Source of the DNA: Anaeramoeba ignava
Taxonomy: Eukaryota; Metamonada; Anaeramoebidae
Assembly: GCA_028826165.1 (NCBI GenBank)
Contig: JAPDFW010000092.1
Span: 186,001-250,000 of the forward strand
Direction of reading: 5' to 3'
DNA length: 64,000 bases
The notes under the pieces are model-generated. The model ran no database searches. It was not told the DNA's origin and saw nothing but the letters and a program-made list of their open reading frames with translations. This document shows, piece after piece, positions 35,164 through 47,040 of this stretch. The first letter of the stretch is position 1. Every line of letters starts with the position of its first letter. The position numbers and the translations under genes are program-made.

Positions 35164-37577
35164 TCAAATATGTTCATCCTGATTCAAATACTGGGAATCA
35201 AGATGGTCTTTGAGTTCTGAATATTGAGTATCAGCCTTATTATCTTCTACTCTAAATGTCTTCATACCAGCAGGAGTATCACCAGCAAAAGTCATAGCAT
35301 TCATACCAGCTCTTGAGATGCCTTTTGTAGAATAAAAAACATGGTAGTCTCTCCATAGCTTGTAGACAAGGAACAGGAAGAGGGCGATGCAGAAGCAAAT
35401 AAAGACAATAATAGCGACGCAAATACGCTTTTGCTTTTTTGTATTCGAAGTGGCAGCAAGAGCGCAAGCAAGAATAAAAACAATAAGAGTAAATAAGATG
35501 ATCAAATAGTGAGAAAGTAAGACGTATTTTTGCGCGCGGGGAGTTTTTCGAAAAATAGGCAAGAAATGGACCATGTGAAAAAGCAGGAGGAGACCCATCA
35601 AAACAAGCGCTGCAGGGCAAGTATTCATGCCGATGTCAACGCATTCATTGTCGATGATTTTGTCGAGAAACGAGTTGAGACCATCATATCCAGATTGGGT
35701 ATAAAAGATATGGTCGTTAATCGGAGATGTAGCGATTGCATCGAAGGTCTCGATCATTCGTGTGACGTTAGTATCTTGATTATGTACCCCAATACAATAT
35801 ATTGTGATTCCATAACTTTTGACTTGATTTGCCATTGTTTGGATGACAGGTATTTGATTCATGTTGTCGTTGCCGTCTGTCAATAGGATGATTACCTGTC
35901 GGTTGTCCTCCCCGTCTCGTCGTCGTGCGTTGATCTCGTCAAGCGCTGTTTGAAGTCCGGATACGATGTTTGTTGTTGTCCCTATGTCAGGCATGTCGTT
36001 GATTCCATAGTCAATTGCACAGTGACTTCCTGTTAAACACATGCTTAGCTTCGCCCATGCTGCAAATTGTACTACTCCTACGTGCGCTCCTTCTGTTGAT
36101 ACTTTGAACTCGTTTACTACTTGCTCCCCAAACATCTTTACTTTCTCCCAATCCATCTCAATAATACTTGCAGAGTGATCGAGCACAAGCATCATGTCTA
36201 GCGGATTGTCGCATTGGCTATTATCGCCTGTTTGTTTTCGATTTAATTTTCAATATAAATTTAATTTTAATTTTAGATATAATTTTAAATGTAATATTAA
36301 ATATAATATTAAATATAATATTCAATATAATATTAAATTTAATTTTAAATATAATTTTAAATATAATATAAAATATAATTTTAAATATAATTTTAAATAT
36401 AATTTTAAATATAATTTTAAATATAATTTTGGATATAATTTTAAATATAATATTAAATATAATATTAAATATAATATTAAATATAATATTAAATATAATT
36501 TTAAATATAATATTAAATATAATATTAAATATAATATTAAATATAATATTAAATATAATTTTAAATATAATTTAAAATATAATTTTGAATATAATTTTAA
36601 ATATAATTTTGAATATAATTTTAAATATAATTTTAATATTAAATATAATTTTAAATATAAATTAAAATTTTTAAATATATATTTTAAATATAATATTAAA
36701 TATAATTTTTAAATATAATTTTAAATATAATATTAAATATATTTTAAATATAATTTTAAATATAATTTTAAATATAATTTTAAATATAATTTTAAATATA
36801 TTTTAAATATAAAAATAAATTTTAAATATAATTTTAAATATAATATTAAATATAATTTTTAAATATAATATTAAATATAATTTTAAATATAATATTAAAT
36901 ATAATTTTAAATATAATTTTAAATATAATAATATTAATTTTAAATATAATTTTAATATAATTTAAATATAATTTTTAAATATAATTTTTAAATATAATTT
37001 TAAATATAATATTAAATATAATTTTAAATATAATATTAAATATAATAAATATAATTTTAAATATAATTTTAAATATAATATTAAATATAATATTAAATAT
37101 AATATTAAATATAATATTAAATATAATATTAAATATAATTTTAAATATAATATTAAATATAATATTAAATATAATATTAAATATAATATTAAATATAATA
37201 TTAAATATAATTTTAAATATAATTTTAAATATAATATTAAATATAATATTAAATATAATTTTAAATATAATTTTAAATATTTTAAATATTTTAAATATAT
37301 TAATTTTTAAAATATTTCAAAAATAATATCAAATATAATTTTAAATATAATATTAAATGTAATATTAAATATAATTTTAAATATAATTTTAAATATAATT
37401 TTAAATATAATATTAAATATAATTTTGGATATAATTTTAAATATAATTGAATTGAATTGAATTGAATTGAATTGAACTGAATTGAATTTTAAATGGAAAT
37501 TTTTCTTCTTTTCATTTACTTGCTGTTATTAATGTAATTGTTGAAAGCAAAAATATTAAAATTATGTGCGATTTCAT
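35164..37577 (-). CDS. Secreted-type VWA domain protein with three transmembrane segments
   Basis: Two exons: 37577-37520 (MKSHIILIFLLSTITLITA, a signal peptide) and 36227-35164. The join gives 373 residues. A von Willebrand A domain follows the signal peptide, with a full MIDAS: DHSAS, a GTTTN threonine and LLTDGND. Three hydrophobic spans (about LVLMGLLLLFHMVHFLPIF, YLIILFTLIVFILACALAA, VAIIVFICFCIALFLFLVY) lead to a cytosolic tail of about 60 residues. VWA domains with MIDAS bind ligands through a divalent metal, so a surface adhesion or sensing role is likely. Coding GC is clearly higher than in its neighbours, and it shares that with the TBC exon next door. The single intron is a 1.3-kb repeat. 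Confidence 0.85.
36240..37485. repeat. 12-bp ATATAATTTTAA array, intron of VWA gene
   Basis: About 1.2 kb of ATATAATTTTAA and ATATAATATTAA units, ending in GAATT pentamers (37446-37480). It separates the signal-peptide exon from the VWA exon on the minus strand. The apparent Tyr-Asn-Phe-Lys ORF on the plus strand is a shadow of the repeat. Confidence 0.9.
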
Positions 37578-37916
37578 TTCTTTTTAAAAATTGATTTCTT
37601 TTTTAAAAATTGATTTCTTTTTTAAAATGATTTTTTGGTAAATGATTTTATTTTTGTTTTTCTGAATAAAAAAAGAAAAAGAAAAAGAAAAAGAAAAGAA
37701 AAAGAAAATGAAAAAAAATGAAAAAAAATGATTTTGATAATTTCAATTAAATTTTTTTTTTATTATAATTTTTACTAATATTTTGAAAAAATTGAATAAT
37801 TTATTCCATTTTTTTTTTTTTTTTCTTTTTTTTTTTTAAATAGAAAATAAATCAAACATAAAAATAAATTCAAATCAAAAAAATGGAAAAAAAAAAATAA
37901 GAATTAAAAATTTGTT

Positions 37917-40900
37917 TTAATTTTTTTGTGTTGAGAATTTTTGGATAGTTTCTAAAAAATCTTGATAACTTTCTAAAAAATCTGAATCATTTTGAAAATC
38001 TTCATAAATCAATTCAATAAAATCAATTACTCCAGTAATATTAATATATTGCATATTTTCTAAAAATATAAAAATAAATAAAAATTAAAATTAAATTAAA
38101 ACTTTTTATAATTGAAAAATTTTTTTCTCTTTTTACGTTCATTTTGATCTATAATTCTAGAAATTGTTTTTAATGCTTGAATTTGAATCTTTTTTTCTAA
38201 TGAAAAATTTTTCATTATTGAAATAATTAAATCAATTGCATTCGAATTTTTGATTAAATTTTGATTAACTTTTTGATTAAAAAATTTAAATTAAAAATTT
38301 TAAATGGAAAAAATTTTAAAATAAAAAATTATAATTTACAGCTATTCCCTTTGCACATATTCTCAATAAAACCCAAAAAAAATAAACTCAATTTTAAATT
38401 ATGAGAAAATCTTTTAGCTAAATTTGTAATAGAAGCAATTGCATTTTGATTTCTCAAAAATTCTTGATTTTCTATTTGAATTAAAAAAAAAAAATTTTTT
38501 TATTTTTTGGATCATTTTTTTTTCTTTTTTGGATCATTTTTTTTTACCTGTATTTCCTTTTACTAAATAAGATAAAACTTCAATTCCATAACATAAAATT
38601 TGATCATTATTTTTATTTTCATTGATAATATCTAAAATTCTACTTATTCCTCGTAATCTTCGAATTGTTGTTTGATTTTCTATTTGTAATTCAAAATAAA
38701 AGAAAAATTATTTAATTTTTCAATTCAAAAAAAAATTTTTCAATCAAACCTTTTGAATTTTTTGATAAAAGTGATAAAAGAAAGAAATTATGAGGAAAAA
38801 AGAGACCATTTGATTTATGATTCATTAAATTAATCAATTCTTTAATTATGCTTTTTGAGGCCATTTGATCTATTAAATCTATATAAGAAAAAATTGATTT
38901 AAAAAAATTTTTCTTTTTTCTTTTTTTCTTTTTTTCTTTTTCAAACTTTGTTCAATAATTTTGGAAAGTAAAGAATAACATTGTTGTTGAATTTTTGGAG
39001 ACTTTTTGAAATTATTAATTGCAGAAAAAACCAAATTAATTATGTCTAAATTTATAAACTCAAGTGCAATTTCTATAAAAATTTGTTAATTAATTTTCAA
39101 TTTTTAAATTTTGAAAAAAAATATCATTTTTATTACGAGAATTTGAACATAATTTTCTTAAAGCCATAATTAATTGCTCAGAGTATTCTACTTTTGATAT
39201 TTGTTTAAGATATTTTTGTAATAAAACGAATGCATCTGTTTCTTTAATTTGCTCATAATTTTCTATTTAAATTTTAAATTTTTAATTTTAATTTAAATTA
39301 ATTTTAATTTTAATTTAATTTAATTTTTACCAAATTTGGAAAAATCTAAAAATGAAATGATTGAAAACAATCGGAATAAAATTTGATCGGATGGATTATT
39401 TTTAAGTATTTCAATAATTTTTTTGATTCCTTGAAATTCTGTAAAAAGATCTTGATTTTCTAATTAAAAAAAAAATTTTTAATTAATTAATTAATTAATA
39501 AATAAATATTTCAAAATTCATTTTCTACCTGTTGAATTGTAAATTAAATGTTGAAGAAACCTTAAAATTTTTAATTGAAGATCTCTATTACGAGAATATT
39601 TTTCTAAAATTTGGATCATTTTCGGAATTTCTTGTAATTGGAAAAATTTATGTTTTGATTCTAAAAAAAAAAAAATCAAAAACATGACAAATTAATTCTT
39701 TTTGTTTTAATCAAAAATTAAAGTTTACCTTTTTTGGTTTTTGTGAATAAATCAAAAATTGAAACTCCAGCATTATAAATAATCATATTATCATCAAAAA
39801 TTCTAATCGATTGATCAATTAATTCAATTCCATTTGTTTCTTCAATTAACTGAAAAATTTCTATTTAAATAATGCATTAAAATTAAACAATCCATTTAAA
39901 TATCGAATTATTTTTTTTTTTTTGGGAAACTTTAAATTAATTTAATATTATTTACCCATATCACTAAAATTGGCTCTATTTATTGATAAAACTTTAATTT
40001 TTTTCATTAACATCTCGAATTGGTTTTGGATTCCAATTATTATAAATTTGTTTGCCATATTTGGGAATAAATTTTTTTTATCTTTTTTTTTATAGGATAC
40101 CTCATTTTGAATTTGAATTAAGTTATCCAAAATTTCTTCGAAATGATTCTCTTTTTGTGAAATTGGGATTGTCTTTTGTTCTTTTTTTTCCTTTTTATTT
40201 GAATTCTTATTATTTATATTTATATTTGAATTTTTATTATTTTTCTTTTCCTTTGAATTTTGATTTTGATTTTGATTTTGATTTTGGTTTTGATTTTGAT
40301 TTTGATTTTGATTTTGATTTTGATTTTGATATTCATTTTGATTTTGATATTCATTTTGATTTTGATTTTTGATTTTTTTGATTTATATTTTGATATTCAT
40401 TTGATTTTGATATTGATTTTGATTTTGATATTGATATTCATTTTGATATTCATTTTGATTTTGATTTTGATATTGATATTCATTTGGATTTTGACTTATA
40501 TTTTGATATTCATTTTGATTTTGATTTTGATATTGATATTCATTTGGATTTTGATTTGAATTTTGATATTCATTTTGATATTCAATTTGGTTTTGATTTT
40601 GATTTTGATTTGAATTTAAATTTACATTTTGATATTCAATTTGGTTTTGATTTTGATTTGAATTTAAATTTAAATTTTGATATTCATTTTGATATTCAAT
40701 TTGGTTTTGATATTGATTTGAATTTAAATTTAAATTTTGATATTCATTTTGATATTGATTTGAATTTAAATTTACATTTTGATATTCATTTATATTTGAA
40801 TTTTGATTTTGATATTCAATTTGATATTCATTTTCATTTTGATATTGATTTGAATTTGAATTTTGGTTTTGATATTGATTTGAATTTGAATTTTGATATT

Positions 40901-43900
40901 CATTTTGATATTGATATTGATTTGAATTTGAATTTTGGTTTTGATATTCAATTTGATATTCATTTTGATTTTGATTTATATTTTGATTTTGATTTTGATT
41001 TTGATATTGATATCCATTTTGGTTTTGATATTGATTTTGATATTCATTTTGATTTTGATTTTCATTTTGATATTCATTTTGATACTGATATTCATTTTGA
41101 TTTTGATTTATATTTTGATTTTGATTTTGATTTTGATTTTCATTTTGATACTGATATTCAATTTGATATTCAATTTGATATTCATTTTCATTTTGATTTT
41201 GATTTTGATTTTGATTTTCATTTTCATTTTGATTTTGATTTTGATTTTGATTTTGATTTTGATTTTGATTTTGATTTTGATTTTGATTTTCATTTTGATT
41301 TTCATTTTGATTTATATTTTGATACTGATATTCATTTTGATTTTGATTTATATTTTCATTTTCATTTTCATTTTCATTTTCATTTTCATTTTCATTTTCA
41401 TTTTGATTTTGATTTTGATTTTGATTTTGATTTTGATTTTGATTTTGATTTTGATTTTGATTTTGATTTTGATTTTGATTTTGATTTTGATTTTGATTTT
41501 GATATTCATTTTGATTTTGATTTATATTTTGATTTTGATTTTGATTTTCATTTTGATTTTCATTTTCATTTTCATTTTGATATTGATTTTGATTTTGATT
41601 TTGATTTTGATTTATATTTTGATATTCATTTTCATTTTCATTTTGATTTATATTTTGATTTTCATTTTGATTTTGATTTTCATTTTGATTTTGATTTTGA
41701 TTTATATTTTGATTTTGATATTGATATTCATTTTCATTTTCATTTTCATTTATATTTTGATTTTCATTTTGATTTTCATTTTGATTTTCATTTTGATTTT
41801 CATTTTGATTTATATTTTGATTTTGATTTTGATTTTGATTTTCATTTTTATTTTGATTTTCATTTTGATTTTCATTTTGATTTATATTTTGATTTTGATT
41901 TTCGTTTTCGTTTTCGTTTTCATTTCGATTTTGATTTTGATTTTTATTTGGAGTATTATATTGATTTATAATATTAATGCGAATTGGTGTTTGTATTTCA
42001 TTTTGTATTTTATTTAAATTATCAATAATTTGTAATAACTCAATTCGATTTTCTAATGATAAAGGAATATTTTTTTTTGGAATTTTTGGAGTTTTTTGAT
42101 TTTTTTGATTAATAATTTCTTGTAAAATTTGGAATGGGATTTTTTTGAAAGGATTTTCATTTTGATTTTGATTTATATTTTCATTTTCATTTTCATTTTC
42201 ATTTTCATTTTCATTTTCATTTTCATTTTCATTTTCATTTTCATTTTTATTTTGATTTTCATTTTGATTTTGATTTTGATTTTGATTTTCATTTTCATTT
42301 TCATTTTTGATTTCATTTTCGATTTGATTCTCATTTTCATTTTGATTTTGATTTTGATTTTCATTTTCATTTTGATTTTCATTTTCATTTTCATTTTTAT
42401 TTTTATTTTTATTTTGATTTTGATTTTGATTTTGATTTTGATTTTGATTTATATTTTGATTTTCATTTTGATTTTCATTTTGATTTTGATTTTGATTTTG
42501 ATTTTCATTTTGATTTTGATTTTGATTTTGATTTTCATTTTCATTTTCATCGATATCCATTGAAATATTTTCATTTTGATTTTCATTTTGAATTACATTT
42601 TCAATTTCATCTTCATATTCATCCTCTTCGTCTTCATCCATTTCTTGAATTGTATTTAGAAATATATTTGATTGATTTATTTCTTCATTTCTATTTTTAT
42701 CAATATCTATATTCATTGAAACGCTTTTATTTTCGTTTTCTGATTCATATTCAGATTCATACTCAATTTCATTTTTTATTTCATTTTCATTTTCATTTTG
42801 ATTTTGATTTTCATTTTCATCTTCATTTTTGATTTCGATTTGATTCTCATTTTCATTTTCATTTTCATTTTCATTTTCATTTTCATTTTTATTTTTGATT
42901 TCATTTTCATTTTCATTTTCATTTTCGTTTTCATTTTCATTTTTGATTTCATTTTCGGATTCAGACTCATTAAATTCCTGTATTGTATTTAGAAATATAT
43001 TTTTTTTGTTAAATTCATTTAAATATTCATTTGAATGTTTCGAGAATTCATTTTCTTGATTTATATTTTGTTGATTTATGTTTTCTTGTTTTATATTTTC
43101 TTGTTTTATATTTTGATTTATATTTTGTTGATTTATGTTTTCTTGATTTATATTTTGTTCAATTATGTTTTCTTGTTTTATATTTTGTTGATTTATATTT
43201 TGTTCAATTATATTTTGTTCATTTATGTTTTCTTGTTTTATATTTTGTTCATTTATATTTTGTTCATTTATATTTTGTTGATTTATGTTTTCTTGTTTTA
43301 TATTTTGATTTATATTTTGTTCAATTATATTTTCTTGTTTTATATGTTGATTTATATTTTGTTGATTTATATTTTGCTGATTTATATTTTGTTGATTTAT
43401 GTTTTCTTGATTTATGTTTTGTTCATTTATATTTTCTTGTTTTATATGTTGATTTATATTTTGTTGATTTATATTTTGTTGATTTATATTTTGTTCATTT
43501 ATATTTTGTTCATTTATATTTTGTTCATTTATATTTTGTTGATTTATGTTTTCTTGTTTTATATTTTGATTTATATTTTGTTCAATTATATTTTTTTGAT
43601 TTATGTTTTCTTGTTTTATATTTTGTTCAATTATATTTTCGTTTTTGAAACTAATTGATTGACTAACTGGATTTTTTATAATATTTTCGATTGAATTTTT
43701 TAAATATGGTATTTTGGAGCTTGTTGGATTTGATTGACTATTAAATATAAACGAAGATTCTACATTAAAATCATTATTATGAGAATTACTAATATTGAAA
43801 TTTCTATTTTGATTAAGCATTTTCTTGAAATAAAACTTGTTGAGATAATTCATAACAATTTTCCTATTTAAAGAAATGCAACTATTTGTAATTTCTTTAA

Positions 43901-45005
43901 ATAATTGATTTAGTTCACTAACGGTTAATTCTTTCCTTTTCAATTCTTCTGTTACTTTTTTGATTTGATTTATAATAAATGTTTTGCATGAAATGAATAA
44001 TTTTTCACTTGTATTTTGAAATTTATGAAAAATAAATAAAACAGTTTCATTTGAAATCTGTCTTGATACTCTCTTTTCAAAATTTGAGATCAACAACTTC
44101 AAATCAAACAAAATTGCACAATTTAAAACATCACTTTCATCTACGTTTGAATTTGAAAACTTTCCTGAATACATATAATGAAGGACATATTGTATAATAG
44201 GTGGCTCAAAATCCGGAATTTCTACAAAATTTGAATTTAAATTTTCTAGTTTATTTGCTAAAAATGGAGATCGACAAATTAAAATTGATTTATGACATGA
44301 AATTGGAATTTTTTCTCTTCCACTTAAAATCTTGAAATCAAAATCTTCTTCTTCTTTTTTTGTGAATATTTTCAGCATATCTTGTGATAAATGTGACAAT
44401 AAATAAGCTTCAAAAATTTTGGGTGAAACAACAAAATATGATTTTTTTTTCTTGTATAAAAATGAATTTGGAGTTCTTTTTCGAGTCTTGTTTCTTCTAT
44501 TTTGATTTTGATTTGTATTTTGATTTTGATTTGTATTTGGATTTTGATTTGTATTTTGATTTTGATTTATATTTTGATTTTGATTTTGATTTATATTTTG
44601 ATTTTGATTTTGATTTATATTTTGATTTTGATTTTGATTTTGATTTTGATTTTGATTTTGATTTTGATTTTGATTTATATTTTGATTTTGATTTATATTT
44701 TGATTTATATTTTGATTTTGATTTATATTTTGATTTTGATTTTGATTTATATTTTGATTTATATTTTGATTTATATTTTGATTTTGATTTTGATTTTGAT
44801 TTTGATTTATATTTTGATTTATATTTTGATTTGTATTTGGATTTTGATTTGTATTTTGATTTATATTTTGATTTATATTTTGATTTGTATTTTGATTTAT
44901 ATTTTGATTTATATTTTGATTTATATTTTGATTTTGATTTTGATTTTGTTTTTCCATTTTATTTCTGATTTGTGTTTGATTTCTGGTTTGCATCCTCGTA
45001 TTCAT
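37917..45005 (-). CDS. BTB (POZ) - giant Gln/Asn tract - armadillo-like repeat protein
   Basis: Exon 1 45005-39956, then 39860-39729, 39660-39529, 39459-39331, 39262-39137, 39072-38947, 38878-38750, 38679-38548, 38471-38340, 38268-38137 and 38059-37917. Total 6363 bp is exactly 2121 codons. After a Q/N-rich N terminus come a BTB domain (FDFKILSGREKIPISCHKSIL ... YMYSGKF) and a BACK-like helical part, then roughly 1,100 residues of Gln, Asn, Glu and Ile repeats including a QNINQ/KQENI block. Exons 2-11 are each 126-143 bp, phase 1, one armadillo-like helical repeat of 42-44 residues per exon, nine of them starting at E-N or Q-N codons. Near 40402 a T is missing and near 40368 one is extra; together they cancel, but as printed a stop lies at 40383-40385. 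BTB proteins often recruit cullin-3, so a substrate adaptor is possible. Confidence 0.78.
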
Positions 45006-45252
45006 TTTAAATTTAAATAGAAATGAAATGGAAATTGAATTTGAATTTGAATGAAATTAAATTTTAATGCAAAAAATTAAAATAAAAAATAAAAAATAAA
45101 AAAATGAAAAATAAAAAAACTAAAAAAAATTTTTTTCTCTTTCTCATTTAAATCCAAAAATAAAAATTAAAAATTAAAAATAAAAAATAAAAATTTAATT
45201 TGAAATTAAGAAAAAAAAAAAGTAAAAAATAGATTTCCATTTTTTACTTTCT
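45006..45252. promoter_or_regulatory. Divergent promoter region between BTB-ARM and RhoGAP-like genes
   Basis: Shared 247-bp upstream region of two divergent genes. It holds A-rich and T-rich stretches with TTTTTCATTTTT-type motifs on the minus strand (rc of 45096-45110) and CTCTTTCTCATTT on the plus strand. Promoter role is inferred from position. Confidence 0.45.
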
Positions 45253-46939
45253 ATGAATTCTAAATATAAAAGAATATTTAGCAAAAATATTAAATTAGAA
45301 AAAGAAATACCCTTTTTTATTCAAGAATGTTTTAAATTTCTTATCAAAATTAAGAATCCGAATGAAAAAATATTTTTTAAAAACGTTAATCCTCAAGTTA
45401 TTAATTCAATAAAAAAAATGGTTGATGTAGGAACACCTATTAATTTAGAAGTTTTAGGACAAAGTGTTGTTTGTGCTGTTATAAAACATTACCTTTTAGA
45501 ATTACCTCTTCCTTTATTTTCAAATGATTACTATAATATGTTTGAAAAAGTGATAGGTTGATATTTAATATCTATTTAAAATCTATTTAAAAATTTTAAT
45601 ATTTTAATATTTTAATATTTTAATATTTAAAAATAGAAAAACCCGAAACAGAACAAAAATCTTCATTAATGATTGTTATACAAAAGATCCCAATTATCAA
45701 TTTGAAAATATTTGTTCAAATTTTAAAATTAATTACTCACTTTACTCAAATTGATAAATTAACAAATTCAACAATTTCAATTATTTCTCTTTTTGGATCA
45801 TTAATTTTTCAAAAAGAATCAACAGAAACAATTGAATTTATAATGTTTCTTGCTTGTCAAAACATGAAAAATATTGAAAATTATTTGAAACAAGTAAATT
45901 GAAAAAAAAATTATTTAAAATCAAAAATTAATCATTTAATCTTCTATTAATTTTCTTTCTTGTTTAAAAAAGATGATTGAAAAATCAAATCAAAAAAAAG
46001 AAATCAAATCCCAAAATATGAATCAAAAACAAAAGGAAATATTGGAAAATGATAAAATTATCGCGACTCTCTTACTCAAAAAAGAAATTGATTTGGTTTC
46101 TAATGAAAAAAAACAATTAAGTCAAAAGTATCAATCAAAAAAATTTGAAATTGAAGAAGAAATTCAACAAATTAATAAAATTAATGGAATTTATGAAGAA
46201 ATGAATGAAAATTTTGAAAATCAAAAAGAAGATCAAATTGTTGGGAAAAATTATCAAATATTACAAAAAGTAAATGAAGAAAAAAAAGCAAAAATTGAAG
46301 AATTAGAAAAAGAAGTTGAAAAATTAAACTTCCAATTCGAGGAATTATCGAAATTTGTTGTAAACCAAAATGAAGAATGGGAAAATAAAGAAGAAAAAAC
46401 ACTTAAAGACATTTCATTATTGGAAACTGAATATGAAAAGAAAAAGTCGAGAAATTCTTCGATTGGAAAAAAGAAGAGAAGAAATTGCATTTGAAATGAA
46501 GGATATTTTGAAGAAAACACAAAAATCAAAGTTTGAAAAATCAAAAATTCAACAAGAATTATCAACATTTGAAAAACAACTCCAAATTGAATATTTAAAA
46601 GTAGAAACAGAACAGAAACTCAATGAATCAAGAAAATCACAATTTGATTTGTTTATGAAAGCATTCCAAGAAGAAAGAGAAAGATTTACAAACCTGAAAT
46701 TAATGAAAAATGAAGAAATGAATAAATTAAGTCAAGATTTTACAAAATTTTTAGAAATTAGTTCAAATTCTCAAGAGTTATTTGAAACAATTGAGAAAAT
46801 TGAAAATTACAAGATTGATTTGAGAAATTATATTAAAATTATCGAAAAACAAAGAAATCAGTCAAAATTAATTGAAAAAATGTTGATTGAAAAAGGTTTA
46901 ATTTCCAAAGATGATTTAAAATCAAATGAAACGAATTGA
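45253..46939 (+). CDS. RhoGAP-like domain plus long coiled coil
   Basis: Exons 45253-45556, 45637-45893 and 45973-46939. The N-terminal 180 residues resemble a RhoGAP domain: VPFFIQECFKF-like start, VVCAVIKHYLLELPLPLF (the LLK.YLRELPEPL helix) and NSTISIISLFGSLIF (the NKM..NLA.VFGPTL helix). The segment where RhoGAPs have GIFR reads KIFF, so the Arg finger is absent and catalysis is unlikely. The rest is Glu/Lys-rich coiled coil. Near 46438-46446 one extra base in GAAAAAG shifts the frame; the continuation starting KSREILRLEKRREE restores the heptads to the stop at 46937-46939. A 28-nt intron there would also fix the frame but is implausibly short. Confidence 0.72.
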
Positions 46940-47040
46940 TTTAAAATCAAACGAGTATTATTGATTTTCTTTTCTTCTTTTTTTTTCCCTTTTTTCAAAA
47001 TAAACAAAATAAAAAAAAAAACTTCAAATCATTTTGATTT
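46940..47040. terminator. Convergent 3' ends of RhoGAP-like and RanBP9-like genes
   Basis: Only 101 bp separate the two convergent stop codons. The stretch is T-rich then A-rich (TTTTTTTTCCC, AAAAAAAAAAC) and could serve both polyadenylation regions. No AATAAA-type signal stands out in this composition. Confidence 0.4.

Noticed and set aside
36168-36712. Plus-strand ORF rich in Tyr-Asn-Phe-Lys
   Set aside because: Intron repeat of the VWA gene, antisense to it, with no domain content.
40484-42992. Long plus-strand ORFs of Asp-Phe or Ile-Leu repeats over the BTB-ARM gene
   Set aside because: They are antisense readings of the CAAAAT repeat, which is open in several frames on both strands; the minus frame carries the BTB domain and joins the ARM exons.
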